From contig JAJNNC010000004.1 in assembly GCA_021730635.1 (NCBI GenBank), forward strand, positions 248,001 to 312,000: 64,000 nucleotides of DNA. Reading direction: 5' to 3'. The number at the start of each line of letters is the position of its first letter. Position 1 is the stretch's first letter. A program made the translations under genes and the position numbers. This DNA is from Catalimonadaceae bacterium JC749. GTDB lineage: Bacteria; Bacteroidota; Bacteroidia; Cytophagales; Cyclobacteriaceae. Under the pieces are notes generated by a model. That model was not told the DNA's origin. It saw only the letters and a program-made list of their open reading frames with translations, and did not search any database. Shown piece by piece: positions 1 through 10,100 of this stretch.

Positions 1-83
1 ATGGTAGCGAAATCGTAGTAAAAAAAGCCAGACCACGCGAAGATCGAGGAGATAACAACAGACGATTCAACAGCAGGTATTAA
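1..83 (+). CDS. C-terminal end of an RRM-type RNA-binding protein (partial)
   Basis: The frame beginning at base 3 is open and ends at TAA 81-83. The last residues read GSEIVVKKARPRE followed by a short Arg/Asn/Asp-rich tail. This is the usual ending of the small single-RRM, cold-shock-type RNA-binding proteins of Bacteroidota: the last beta strand of the RRM (I-V-V-K-K-A) and then a basic, disordered tail. The start and most of the domain lie outside the window, so the assignment rests on about 26 residues. A strong terminator follows within 10 bases. The ATG at base 1 is out of frame and is not a start. Confidence 0.6.
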   Translation, partial: GSEIVVKKARPREDRGDNNRRFNSRY

Positions 84-90
84 TAAACAC

Positions 91-116
91 AAGCGGGAAT
101 TTCCCGCTTTTTTTTT
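91..116 (+). terminator. Rho-independent terminator of the RNA-binding protein gene
   Basis: An inverted repeat (AAGCGGGAA at 91-99, TTCCCGCTT at 101-109) is followed by an uninterrupted T run to 116. It lies 8 bases after the upstream stop codon. Confidence 0.85.
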
Positions 117-177
117 ACCTTCAGCCATTAGAAACAGTATGATAAGCAGGAGAGTATCATGAAATATCATTGATCCT

Positions 178-783
178 ATGATTACCTATCAGATGACATC
201 CTCCCGAGAGGATTTACAGCAAATCCTGGCGTTGCAGAAAAAAAATCTTCCGGACGCCATAGCAGCGGATGAAAAAAGGGATCAAGGTTTTGTCACTGTC
301 CGGCATGATCTGACATTGTTGGAGGCCATGCATGAGCGTTATCCCCACGTGATAGCTAAATCCCAAAATCAGGTGATTGGCTATGCGCTGGTGATGCTGA
401 AATCATTCAGGGAAAGAATTCCCATTCTTATTCCCATGTTTGAAGAAATTGACAGACTCTCTTATGCGGGTAAAGGATTGGCCGAGGCGGCTTATGTAGT
501 GATGGGTCAAATTTGTATTGACAAAGCTTTTCGGGGTCAGGGTGTCTTTGCCGGATTGTATGAGTATATGAAAAAGCAATGTCAGGAAAAGTTTGACTTT
601 GTCATCACAGAAGTAGCCATCAGCAATACCCGTTCGCTGCGGGCACATTCGAAAGTTGGTTTCACCCTGCTAAAAGAATATACGGCTTCGGACGGAGAAA
701 CCTGGCATATCATCGTTTGGGACTGGAGTCCACGTCAGGATTATGATCATGATAGGCGTGTGGCAGATCCTGTGGCTTTGTAA
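178..783 (+). CDS. GNAT-family N-acetyltransferase
   Basis: This 201-residue protein has the GNAT fold pattern. The acetyl-CoA pyrophosphate loop appears as FRGQGVFAGLYEYM (about residues 121-134, the R/Q-x-x-G-x-G/A motif), preceded by a hydrophobic strand VVMGQICID. A later strand ends in N-T-R-S-L-R-A-H-S-K-V-GF, the typical GNAT motif-B helix where bulky residues precede GF. It should move an acetyl group from acetyl-CoA to an amine; the substrate cannot be read from sequence. It is a single gene between a terminator and a convergent gene, with no visible operon partner. The ATG at 159 is out of frame and stops at once, so 178 is the start. Confidence 0.85.
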   Translation: MITYQMTSSREDLQQILALQKKNLPDAIAADEKRDQGFVTVRHDLTLLEAMHERYPHVIAKSQNQVIGYALVMLKSFRERIPILIPMFEEIDRLSYAGKGLAEAAYVVMGQICIDKAFRGQGVFAGLYEYMKKQCQEKFDFVITEVAISNTRSLRAHSKVGFTLLKEYTASDGETWHIIVWDWSPRQDYDHDRRVADPVAL

Positions 784-801
784 ACAAGGGGAAGGCTGTT
801 C

Positions 802-1908
802 CTAGACCCTGATAAAAACCTTGTGCTTATACAGCCAGTAACAAAGATACCAGTCGATGGCTAAGGCAGCTAGGGAAGCTGTGAAGAGTTTGGCGACTTC
901 ACTCGCCTGAAACCAGCTCAAAACCCCATGGGAGAAAATGGCTGCGAAATCGTTGATCCATTGATAGCCTATGGTTTGCGTAAAAAGGTAAATAAAGATA
1001 GAGTTCATGCCCACTACACTGAAAAAGAAAACACCTCTTCTGTTTCCTTTTACATCTACCCACCAATAAAACAAAGCCAATACCAGCAGACACCATCCTC
1101 CCGTGACAATAACAAAAGAAGTAGTGGCAATTCTTTTGATGATGGGGGTGATGCCCAGCCAGTCCAGCCCGTAGCCCAGGAGCAATCCTGTCAGACCGGC
1201 GATGACAAGCAGCTTGATTTTATCTTGTTCTGTTCGTTTGCCTATTAACACTTTACCGGCTACCACACCCCAGATCGTATGAGCGGCAGTAGGTAACCAG
1301 TTGATAAAAACCCAACCTCCGTTGTTGAGTTTGCCCATGGTGACCAAGTCCATCCAGGAGCCAAAATTTTTTCCTTGTACAAAAGGCTGCTCAAATCCGT
1401 CAATATTGAGAAAACGATAGAAAATTTCTGTCAGTACCAGCAGACCAAAAGAAACTATGATCTGTATGCGTAAGGGCTGTTTGAAAAGAAAAAAGGCGAT
1501 CAGGATGGTGAAAGCCAGCTGCGTCAGCACATTCCAGAGTTCCCAGACCAGCTGGTGGCTATATACACAATGCAAAAACACTCCTAGGAAGAAAAGAATG
1601 ATACAACGGCGGATCATATGACGGGTGGCAGACGACCAGTCACCGGGATTTTGTATTCTGTTTTGCAGGGAAAAAACCATGGCTACGCCCACGATAAACA
1701 TGAAGAAAGGCTGTACCAGATCCCAAAAACGAAGGCCGTTCCAGGGATGGTGATGAAATTGTGTGGCAATGGCATGACCCGGGCTACCTTCCCGGGTATG
1801 TTCCTGGAGCAGATGATAAAATTCAGTGGTCTCTGCTACCAACAGAAACATGGTAAGACCCCGGAACAGGTCCAACGAAAGCAGCCGGGTTGATGTCTTG
1901 TTAATCAT
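802..1908 (-). CDS. Membrane acyltransferase-like protein (DUF5009 / HGSNAT-NagX type)
   Basis: This 368-residue polytopic membrane protein has about ten hydrophobic segments. It opens with R-L-L-S-L-D-L-F-R-G-L-T-M-F, the signature start of the heparan-alpha-glucosaminide N-acetyltransferase-like (YeiB/NagX, DUF5009) family. Conserved features include the HPW segment near residue 54, F-W-D-L-V-Q-P-F-F-M-F-I-V-G in the second membrane helix, and N-W-L-P-T-A-A-H-T-I-W-G around residues 205-215. Family members transfer acyl groups across the inner membrane, often to amino sugars, but the substrate here is unknown. It converges on the acetyltransferase gene with only 18 bases between the stops. 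No terminator hairpin is visible there. Confidence 0.8.
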   Translation of the reverse strand: MINKTSTRLLSLDLFRGLTMFLLVAETTEFYHLLQEHTREGSPGHAIATQFHHHPWNGLRFWDLVQPFFMFIVGVAMVFSLQNRIQNPGDWSSATRHMIRRCIILFFLGVFLHCVYSHQLVWELWNVLTQLAFTILIAFFLFKQPLRIQIIVSFGLLVLTEIFYRFLNIDGFEQPFVQGKNFGSWMDLVTMGKLNNGGWVFINWLPTAAHTIWGVVAGKVLIGKRTEQDKIKLLVIAGLTGLLLGYGLDWLGITPIIKRIATTSFVIVTGGWCLLVLALFYWWVDVKGNRRGVFFFSVVGMNSIFIYLFTQTIGYQWINDFAAIFSHGVLSWFQASEVAKLFTASLAALAIDWYLCYWLYKHKVFIRV

Positions 1909-2147
1909 GAAACAAGGGGTTGAGAGGAATAGGGCTACAAGCCAGATTGTAGCGAATATAAATATAATTTGAGCTTTTTAAAATCAGCCATAGGTCGTAT
2001 TCTTCCGTATAATGGCACATGTGCAGATACGCAGGTGACAAAAGCAACGCACTGAAAAAAAACAAATAACAACCTTCTTGAGGAATTGAGTGTTAAAATA
2101 ATGCGTACAAACCCCTTATCATTCTGTTGGCAGCACGCCAGGCAGGC

Positions 2148-2178
2148 TTGTAAATCGGTAAATTAATTGATAATTTTG
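2148..2178 (+). promoter_or_regulatory. Bacteroidota-type promoter of ilvE
   Basis: TTG at 2148-2150 and TAATTTTG at 2171-2178 are separated by 20 bases, matching the -33/-7 consensus (TTG, TAnnTTTG) of the Bacteroidota primary sigma factor. It would give a leader of roughly 10 bases before the ATG at 2196. Confidence 0.65.
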
Positions 2179-2195
2179 GAGACTTTTTTAAAAAA

Positions 2196-3266
2196 ATGGC
2201 CATGATACAAACTGTTGACATCAACATAAAAACCACGCAGCAGACGCGCCTTGCTGAAGTTGACTTCAATAATATTGCTTTTGGTAAACACTATTCTGAT
2301 CACATGTTCATCGCAGATTATCTGGAGGGGCAATGGACCGATTTCAGGATTGTGCCCTATGATTACCTTCGGATGAGCCCTGCCAATGCCACCTTGCATT
2401 ATGGTCAGACCATTTTCGAAGGTTTGAAAGCCTACAAAGGGAGCCAGGGGGGTGCCCTGATCTTCCGGCCTGACATGAATGCCAAGCGCTTCAACAGATC
2501 AGCCGTTCGTATGTGCATGCCTGAGATACCGGAAGAAGTTTTTTTATCCGGCCTGACCGAACTGGTTAAACTGGATGCTCAGTGGATCCCTGACCGGCCC
2601 GGCACTTCTTTATATATCCGTCCTTTTATGTATGCTGCTGATGAGTACATTGGGGTCAGACCTTCTGATACTTATCGTTTCATGATCTTTACCAGTCCGG
2701 TAGGAGGTTATTACGCCAAGCCGGTAAGGGTAAAAATTGAAATGAAATTTGTCAGGGCTTCAGAGGGTGGCATTGGCGCAGCCAAGACGGCAGGCAATTA
2801 CGCCGCCTCATTGTATCCGGCCAGGCTGGCTGCCCAACAGGGCTACGACCAACTGATCTGGACCGACAGTAAAAACCACACCTTTATTGAAGAAGCCGGT
2901 ACCATGAATATCATGCTGGTGATCAACAACGTGCTGGTGACGCCGCCTACCAGTGGCACCATTCTGGAAGGCATCACCCGCGATAGCATCCTGACCCTAG
3001 CCCGGGATTGGGGCGTAAAAGTGGAAGAAAGGAAAGTAAGTGTGGATGAAATTCTGGAAGCGATTCAGTCGGGCACTTTACAGGAAGCTTTCGGGGCCGG
3101 TACCGCCGCAACGGTAGCCCACATCCAGGCCATTGGCTACCAGGGTACCGATTACGAATTACCACCCGTTGAAGGACGAAAACTTTCCCTTAAAATCCTG
3201 AAAGAGCTGGAAGACATTAAACATGGAAGAGCAGAGGATAAGTTTGGGTGGATAGTCAGCGTCTGA
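2196..3266 (+). CDS. ilvE: Branched-chain amino acid aminotransferase
   Basis: A fold-type IV PLP aminotransferase of 356 residues, the normal length for the class II BCAT family. It catalyses reversible transamination between glutamate and the keto acids of leucine, isoleucine and valine in the cytosol. The catalytic lysine is Lys197 in IGAAKTAGNYA. The early motif A-T-L-H-Y-G-Q-T-I-F-E-G-L-K-A-Y and the cofactor-phosphate segment F-I-E-E-A-G-T-M-N-I are both present, as is the late G-T-A-A-T-V. The ATG at 2196 fits the promoter just upstream. It stands alone before prfB, with a weak hairpin (about 3298-3317) between them. Family assignment is firm; the substrate range is assumed from the family. 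Confidence 0.95.
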   Translation: MAMIQTVDINIKTTQQTRLAEVDFNNIAFGKHYSDHMFIADYLEGQWTDFRIVPYDYLRMSPANATLHYGQTIFEGLKAYKGSQGGALIFRPDMNAKRFNRSAVRMCMPEIPEEVFLSGLTELVKLDAQWIPDRPGTSLYIRPFMYAADEYIGVRPSDTYRFMIFTSPVGGYYAKPVRVKIEMKFVRASEGGIGAAKTAGNYAASLYPARLAAQQGYDQLIWTDSKNHTFIEEAGTMNIMLVINNVLVTPPTSGTILEGITRDSILTLARDWGVKVEERKVSVDEILEAIQSGTLQEAFGAGTAATVAHIQAIGYQGTDYELPPVEGRKLSLKILKELEDIKHGRAEDKFGWIVSV

Positions 3267-3355
3267 GAAAAGCTAAATTGTTAGTTACATACAATAATGA
3301 CCAGCCCTGGTTGGTCACCTTTCTGATTTGTACAAGTTTTAATAATCACATTCCC

Positions 3356-4433
3356 ATGACAAAAGATCAATTGAAAGATCTGAAGGCCAGATTAGAGGCC
3401 TTGAGGAGGTATCTTTGACTACGATAAAAAAGTAGAAGAGACCAAAGAAGAAGAAGCGCTTACCACTCAGCCTGACTTCTGGCAAGATTCAGAGCAGGCA
3501 GAGAAGGTGATGAAGAGTATTCAGAGTAAAAAAGGCTGGACCAACCAGTTTGAAAAAGCCCTGACCGCTTATGAAGACCTCGAAACCTTATATGAGTTTT
3601 ATGAGATGGACGAGGTCAGTGAGCAGGATATCAAAAAAGAATACCAGAAGGCCTTGGAGCCTATAGAAGCGCTGGAGTTCAAAAAAATGCTTAGCGGGGA
3701 AGAAGACCAACTGAGTGCCGTGTTAGAAATTAACTCAGGAGCCGGCGGAACGGAAAGCCAGGATTGGGCGGAAATGCTCATGCGTATGTATATCATGTGG
3801 GCAGAAAAAAGTGGGTACTCCGTCAAACAGATTGATTATCAGCCGGGAGATACCGCCGGATTGAAATCAGTTTCTCTGGAAATTGACGGGGAATTTGCCT
3901 TTGGTTATCTGAAGTCTGAAAACGGGGTACACCGCCTGGTCAGAATTTCACCCTTCAATGCCAATGGTAAAAGACAAACCTCTTTTGCTTCCGTGTTCGC
4001 GTATCCTGTGATAGATGACACCATCAATATTGAGATTAACCCGGCAGATATCACCTGGGAAACATATCGTTCCGGTGGGGCAGGCGGTCAGAATGTTAAT
4101 AAAGTAGAAACGGCAGTCCGGTTACGGCATGCGCCTTCCGGGATTATTGTGGAATGTCAGCAGGAGCGATCCCAGTTGCAGAACAAAGAGAAAGCGATGC
4201 AACTGCTAAAATCCAGGCTCTACCAGTTGGAAATTGAAAAACGCAATAAAGAGCGTGATGCCATTGAGAGTACGAAAGACAGAATTGACTTTGGCTCTCA
4301 GATCCGGAATTATGTGCTGCATCCCTACAAGCTGATCAAAGATACCCGCACGGGTGTGGAAAGAACCGATGTGCAAACGGTATTGGATGGCGATCTGGAC
4401 GATTTTATCAAAGCCTATCTGATGGCTCAATAA
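3356..4433 (+). CDS. prfB: Peptide chain release factor 2 (programmed +1 frameshift)
   Basis: RF2 reads UGA and UAA stop codons. The gene is in two frames: codons 3356-3415 (20 residues, M-T-K-D-Q-L-K...) end at an in-frame TGA at 3416-3418. Skipping one base (T3416) continues as GAC-TAC-GAT from 3417 to the stop at 4433, giving 358 residues in total. The slip site is CTT TGA C, preceded by AGGAGG at 3404-3409. The peptidyl-hydrolysis motif GGQ is present in [12 protein letters not shown] (coding around 4070-4110). The RF2-type SPF-like recognition tripeptide appears in V-R-I-S-P-F. A caller that ignores recoding would begin this gene at the internal ATG 3507 and lose about 50 residues. Confidence 0.97.
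3401..3419 (+). promoter_or_regulatory. prfB +1 frameshift site with internal Shine-Dalgarno
   Basis: The order is TTG AGG AGG TAT CTT TGA C. The AGGAGG lies at the same distance from the CTT slip codon as in the E. coli prfB site. RF2 shortage pauses ribosomes at TGA and favours slippage, so RF2 autoregulates its own synthesis. This is a textbook recoding element, read directly from the bases. Confidence 0.95.
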
Positions 4434-4438
4434 AATAA

Positions 4439-4467
4439 GAAAGCGTAGGAAATCTTCCTACGCTTTC
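4439..4467. terminator. Bidirectional terminator between prfB and the DJ-1 family gene
   Basis: A perfect 13-base-pair inverted repeat (GAAAGCGTAGGAA at 4439-4451, its complement at 4455-4467) with a 3-base loop sits between two convergent genes. There is no long T run on either side, so it may act partly as an mRNA-end stabiliser. Confidence 0.7.
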
Positions 4468-4511
4468 TCAACACATTTGCCGTGGGTCGCGCTTACTGTA
4501 CACCGCTAGTC

Positions 4512-5069
4512 TCACACATGAGCGGATTCACCCACCTTGGCAAATTCATCAATAATTTTTTTGTTGAAAGCAGGGATATCATCCGGCTTTCTACTGGTAA
4601 CCAATCCCTGGTCTACCACTACTTCTTCATCCACCCAATGGGCACCCGCATTGCGGAGGTCTGTCTTGATGGAATGGTAGGACGTCATTTTCCTGCCTTT
4701 GACCATACCGGTTTCTATCAGAGTCCAGGGACCATGACAGATGGCTCCGATAGGTTTACCTAGATCAACAAATGACTTCACAAAACGGACTGCCTTTTCA
4801 TTCACTCTCAAAAAGTCAGGATTGAGTTGTCCGCCCGGTAACACCAAACCATCATAATCCTCAGCAGAAGCCTCGTTCAGCAGGACATCCACTTCAAACT
4901 CATCGCCCCAGTTGGTTTCATCCCATGCTTTCACTTTATCTTTCTCAGGAGAAACGATATGCGTAGTAGCGCCCGCCTCTTCCAAGGCTTGTTTCGGCTT
5001 GGTTAATTCTACCTGTTCAAAACCGTTCGCTACTAAAATGGCTATCTTCTTTCCTTCTAATCTCTTCAT
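4512..5069 (-). CDS. DJ-1/PfpI family protein (YhbO/PfpI-like)
   Basis: A 185-residue class I glutamine-amidotransferase-like protein. The nucleophile elbow is GAICHGPW with Cys111, and the preceding D-Y-D-G-L-V-L-P-G-G carries the conserved strand. The acidic residue that tunes the cysteine (E in G-F-E-Q-V-E near residue 18) is present. PfpI/YhbO/DJ-1 members are reported as stress proteins with deglycase, chaperone or peptidase activity; which applies here cannot be decided. It is a single gene, convergent with prfB and divergent from the MFS gene. Confidence 0.88.
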   Translation of the reverse strand: MKRLEGKKIAILVANGFEQVELTKPKQALEEAGATTHIVSPEKDKVKAWDETNWGDEFEVDVLLNEASAEDYDGLVLPGGQLNPDFLRVNEKAVRFVKSFVDLGKPIGAICHGPWTLIETGMVKGRKMTSYHSIKTDLRNAGAHWVDEEVVVDQGLVTSRKPDDIPAFNKKIIDEFAKVGESAHV

Positions 5070-5240
5070 AATACAAAAAATTTTAGTTTATAGAATATTC
5101 CTAACATAAAAAATGAGTTACTATTCATTCTATACTGTATTAACTTTTATTCATCCATTGTGTTCTCCGGTTACCGGTAAAATTTATTCTTATAAAATAT
5201 TTACTTTTGCCCTGCTCACCAATAGTATTATCATTTATTC

Positions 5241-6416
5241 ATGGCTTACAAACAAAGCTTTTATACACTGCAATTCGGTCTTCTCTGTCTTAGCTCTTTC
5301 CTGTTCTTTTCCAGCTTTAACATGATTATTCCGGAGTTGCCTTCTTATCTGGAAAGTCTGGGAGGGGGCGACTACAAGGGATTTATCATTGCTTTGTTTA
5401 CACTGACCGCTGGAATTTCCCGGCCTTTCAGCGGCAAACTGGCAGATACGATTGGCCGAATTCCGGTCATGATTTTTGGAGCCGTTGTCTGTTTCGCCTG
5501 TGGCTTTCTTTATCCACTGGCACAAACCGTATTCCTGTTTTTACTGGTTCGTTTTTTTCATGGCTTCTCTACCGGTTTTAAACCGACCGGCACTTCGGCC
5601 TATGTGGCAGATGTGGTACCTGCTGCCCGCCGAGGAGAAGCCATGGGCTTTCTCGGACTATGCGGCAGCCTGGGCATGGCCAGTGGTCCGGCCCTGGGAA
5701 GCACGCTGGCCCAGGCTACTTCTCTGCATGCCATGTTTTATACTTCTTCAGTACTCGCCATTCTGTCTATTCTCATCTTGTTCAGAATGAAGGAAACGCT
5801 AATTGACCGGCAATCTTTTCGTCTGTCGTTGCTGAAGCTGGATCGTTCGGAAATACTAGAGCCTGCGGTGATCCGGCCTTGTATTGTGCTTTTGCTGACA
5901 ACGTTTTCCTATGGAATTGTGCTGACGATTACGCCGGATGTGAGCGACCACCTGGGGGTAGCCAACCGGGGATTGTTTTTTACTTATTTTACACTGGCAT
6001 CCGTGGCGGTTCGTTTTTTTGCCGGCAAGGCTTCCGATAAATATGGGAGAGAACCTGTCTTGAAAGTGGCTGCATGCATTCTGATTATCAGCATGGCATT
6101 GCTAGCCACAGTTCAGGATGCTCCTTTGTTTCTATGGGCGGGAGTAGTGTATGGATTATTTGTAGGAATCAATACACCCACCATCTTTGCCTGGACCATT
6201 GATCTGAGCCCCGAAAAACACAGAGGCAGGGGGTTGGCTACCATGTACATCGCACTGGAAGCTGGTATTGGCTTAGGCGCTTTCCTGTCGGGATGGATTT
6301 ATGATAATAATACAGACCGGTTTTTCTGGGTCTTTGGGTTAGGAGGGATATTGGGAATCGCTGCACTGGTCTTTCTTCAATGGGGAAGCAAAGCAAACCG
6401 GTATAAAGCGGCATAA
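5241..6416 (+). CDS. MFS transporter
   Basis: This 391-residue protein has twelve predicted membrane helices. The MFS motif A appears in both halves, as G-K-L-A-D-T-I-G-R near residue 65 and G-K-A-S-D-K-Y-G-R-E near residue 260, showing the internal duplication of the superfamily. The first half carries G-x-x-x-G-x-x-x-G-P-x-x-G (LCGSLGMASGPALG) of the drug-efflux type motif C, which suggests a proton-driven exporter. The substrate is unknown. It is a single gene closed by a hairpin terminator. Confidence 0.88.
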   Translation: MAYKQSFYTLQFGLLCLSSFLFFSSFNMIIPELPSYLESLGGGDYKGFIIALFTLTAGISRPFSGKLADTIGRIPVMIFGAVVCFACGFLYPLAQTVFLFLLVRFFHGFSTGFKPTGTSAYVADVVPAARRGEAMGFLGLCGSLGMASGPALGSTLAQATSLHAMFYTSSVLAILSILILFRMKETLIDRQSFRLSLLKLDRSEILEPAVIRPCIVLLLTTFSYGIVLTITPDVSDHLGVANRGLFFTYFTLASVAVRFFAGKASDKYGREPVLKVAACILIISMALLATVQDAPLFLWAGVVYGLFVGINTPTIFAWTIDLSPEKHRGRGLATMYIALEAGIGLGAFLSGWIYDNNTDRFFWVFGLGGILGIAALVFLQWGSKANRYKAA

Positions 6417-6442
6417 AAAAAGCCGCTGGTGAGCGGCTTTTA
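6415..6442. terminator. Bidirectional terminator between the MFS and PorT-like genes
   Basis: AAAAGCCGCT (6418-6427) pairs with AGCGGCTTTT (6432-6441), flanked by A and T runs. It lies between convergent stop codons. Confidence 0.85.
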
Positions 6443-6446
6443 AGGG

Positions 6447-7064
6447 TTATTGGAATAATTTATACCCTAGCGTCAGAATGAAAAGCCTGTTTCTTAAATC
6501 TGTTTCAAAGGTTTCACCGGCTACAGTTATTTCATTGCCCAGCGCACTCAGATTATTTTCATACCGTAAATCCAGCACCAGTCGGCTGATATCGAAACCC
6601 AATCCAATCTGATATCCCACGGTAGCCTTGTTATAATTTTCACTGATTTGTCTCACCGTTCCTTTACTTCGGGCATCATTTTCCAAGAGCAAACTAAAGG
6701 TAGGGCCCGCATTGATGCGGAAGATATCGCCCACTTTAAGCCCTAACATCACGGGTACATCTAACTTATTATAAGTAATTTCCTGTACGGCATCCACGGT
6801 GGTGGAGCCTGGGTTTTCAATGGTAATGCTTCCTTTCGTAGACGTGAATAAAGCTTCCGGTTGTATGTAAAATCCTAAAAAAGAAAACCTGGCAAAGAGC
6901 CCTGCATGGAAACCTACCGAGGAGTCACCCGAACTGATACGATCTACGCCCTCAACAGTGATCGTGGAGTGGCTGATACCTACTTTTGGTCCTACAGAGA
7001 CCATTTGCGCAAAAGTACAGGTACTTACTGCGAGCATAAAAGACAATACAATAGCTTTCCTCAT
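6447..7064 (-). CDS. Small outer-membrane beta-barrel protein (PorT/OMP_b-brl family)
   Basis: A 205-residue protein with a clear signal peptide (M-R-K-A-I-V-L-S-F-M-L-A-V-S-T-C-T-F-A-Q), then alternating amphipathic strands with glycine/aromatic turns. It ends in an aromatic-rich final strand, F-I-L-T-L-G-Y-K-L-F. This matches the generic PorT-like eight-stranded barrel family common in Bacteroidota. It is not necessarily the T9SS component PorT itself. The longer frame to 7112 would put 16 extra residues before the signal peptide, so the ATG at 7062-7064 is preferred. It is separated by 49 bases from the giant gene upstream and probably shares its transcript. Confidence 0.8.
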   Translation of the reverse strand: MRKAIVLSFMLAVSTCTFAQMVSVGPKVGISHSTITVEGVDRISSGDSSVGFHAGLFARFSFLGFYIQPEALFTSTKGSITIENPGSTTVDAVQEITYNKLDVPVMLGLKVGDIFRINAGPTFSLLLENDARSKGTVRQISENYNKATVGYQIGLGFDISRLVLDLRYENNLSALGNEITVAGETFETDLRNRLFILTLGYKLFQ

Positions 7065-7113
7065 AATGTGATTATTGGTTGAAAAAATAGATAAACACTG
7101 GTTAAGGTACATG

Positions 7114-10100
7114 TCAAAAATCGTACCCTAAAGTGAGATAGAAACGAGGTTTATCCGCTACTTTATTGTCTTCTATCGGATAAGCTAAATCAAATTTTAA
7201 ATAATACCCCAAGAGTACTGTCCTGACACCGGCTCCATAGCTTTGCAGCCATGGATTTTTAAAGTTTTGAATCTCTGCTCTGAAAGGTCCTCCTTCGTCA
7301 ATAATTTCCGTATTCAGACTGTTTTTCTCATTAAAAGGACTGGCTCCTGTCCAGGAAGAACCAATATCATAAAAACCGATGAATTCCAGGTTTCTGAAAA
7401 AATTGGAACTGATGGGTCCCCGGTAAAAATACCGGATAATGGGGAAGCGTAACTCAGCCGTGAAGGTCAGTACATCTGTTCCGTTGAATTTGTTATAATC
7501 GAACCCTCTCATATCTACAAACTCCAGAAACAGTATATCACTGTTGTCTTCATTTCGATTGATGGTCAACGGATCATCCACTTCGGAGGTATTCGTCTTG
7601 TTGAAGAGCCAGTTATTCATCCCTCCCAACAGATAGCGCTGAGGATGGGTCCCAAAGAAGTTTCCATAAAACACACGGGTGGCCAGGGTGAGTTCTCTAT
7701 GTATTTTCAGGTAATGCCTGACATCTACTTCCAGATTGGAAAAGCTTCGTTGCGGATCATTGACCCCCTGATAATGGGTGACATAAGCACTGGCCCGGGT
7801 GCCTTCATATTTATTGAGACCACTCACCAGGGTATTGTCATATACCAGCCCTGCCTTCAGACCGCCATAGTAGAAGGTGCTTTCTCCCGCTGCCACGGGG
7901 GTCGCACCAAAAGTGCCCAAGTCTATATAGTGTGTATTGGCAACGAAGGGAGTGACTTCCAATCGGGTGGATACGTTGAAAGGAAGTGAAGCGCCCACCT
8001 GTAAACGGTTCATTGTATATTTCTGCACATTTCTGTCGTCGGATTCCTCGAAGATACCCTCCCGTTCATAACGGAAACTGAAATCCACTCTTTTTTTTAG
8101 ATACTCATATTCCGCAAAAACACTGGCACTTCGCAAATCTGTGAATTGGACCAGGCCCCCATGAAAACGATGATCTTCCAGCATGTCGTTCATCTGAACT
8201 TCCATATGGAAGCCAAAATTACGGATAGGGTCTACCACCAGAGAGGTCACCACATTGTCTGCACTAAAGCGGGTCTGGTAATTATAGGGACCTTCAATGC
8301 GGGTTTCCCGCTGTAGTTTCCGGTAACGGGCCAGAAATGAGTTGTTGGCATTATTGTCTTCGGGCAGGTCTTCCTCAAACTGGTAATCATCCGTAGAAAC
8401 ATCCTCAGCTTCTTGCGTATTAAAAACGTAATTTTCCGTATCAATCATCCCTTCTTCCAAAGGTTCCGAGTCCTCAAACTGATAATCTTCAGTATCAATG
8501 ACATTGTCGGCCAGCGAATCTACTGGTAAAGCATCGGGCAAGGTATCCATGGGCAGTACCTGGTTCGGGATACTATCGGTAACAATCGCTAAGCTGTCCG
8601 TTTCAGTAGGGGAAAGACGCATGGTAGAATCGCTTGCTGTTGTTTGAGGCGAAGTCCCCCTGGATTTAGCGAGCCGGTCGGAAACAATGCGTGCCTGAAT
8701 GGCTTCCTGCCTTTGCGTTTTCGGAGTGAAAATATTCTGCGAGAAATCAAAGTTTTCTTCCAGGTATAAATAATCATCTTTGTCAGAGAGCATGGTATAA
8801 GACATCGTCTTGTTGCCGAAATGAATATCATAATCCTGGATACTGATGGCAAAGTTGGTGACCTGGTTGAACAGACTATCCTGTAGGTCATACAGGTATA
8901 GATTATAAATACCCTGTTGATCACTCAGGTAAAAAATGTGGTTCTCATCCCGGGGGATGGGTTTGATATCTTTACTGATGGTGTTGGTAACCCGGGACAG
9001 CAGAGAATCTTCGCTGTCCATATCCAGTACAAAAATATTGAAGTTGTCTCCAATATCCTGACCTAATTCTACCTCTCTGGCCTTTTTGTCCTCATAGTAG
9101 AGCGAATCATCCGGACGGTTGCTGGAGAAGACAATCTTATTGGTTTCGGGAATGAATCTGGGGTTCAGGTCGTCATAAATATCATTGGTCAGCCGGTTCA
9201 GCGAATTCCGGTTGGGATTGTAGACAAACAAATCGTTCTGACCGTTGAAGTCGGCACTCATCACCGCCAGGCGGCCGTTTTGGTTAAAAGTAAAGGATTT
9301 CACCTGATTCACCCGCCGGAGCTCGACTTCCCTTTTGCCCCGGCCTGCCACATCATACAGCCAAAGGTAGCTCTGTCCCCGCAGATAACTGATTACCCCC
9401 AGTACCTGATTACTGCTCCAACTCAGCAAAGGAACTTCCAGGTCTATGTCCTGATTGATCACTTTGTATCCCCCCACATGTACCGTCTTGGTTTTTCCCC
9501 TTTTAATGTCTCTTACCTTTACCTTAAACCTTCCTTTGTAATTTTCAGAGTAAGCCAGGTATTTGCCATCCGGACTCAGGGCAACATCTTTGTACTGAAA
9601 ATCCTTGCGATTGCGCCGGCGTACTCTGTTATCTTCATTGGGAAATACATAGGCTTCATTGGTTTGGACCGACATTTCATTGTAATACGCCTGCCACTGC
9701 CGCATAAACAGTTTAAAGGGAATCCCTAACGTATTAACAATGCTGCTTTCCTCATTTCTGATGATTCTGGTCAGGTTAAGAATGTTGGAAATGCTGCTTC
9801 TTCCATAGCGTGTAGCAATAAAGTTCCAGACAGACTGACCGGCAATGGCCGCCTCTTCTTCGTTCAGACGGGAGAGTTTTACATTCTTCTTCTCATGGAA
9901 CAAATCCCGTATGAAGTCATCCATTTCTATGTTCCAGCCTTCGGCGATATAGCGGGCGGCCCCTTCTATAAACCAGTCGGGAAGGTTCAGTAAATAGGCA
10001 CTCTGAAACATATCCGTCAGACTGCCCCCAAACATCATGTCGTTGATCAGCATTCCGGCAATCCGGAGCACCAGTTCATTTTTGTAATCCAGCATGTTTC

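Noticed and set aside
3507-4433. prfB as a separate shorter gene starting at the internal ATG 3507
   Set aside because: The upstream frame with the AGGAGG and CTT TGA C site gives the full RF2 N terminus; the short version lacks part of domain 1.
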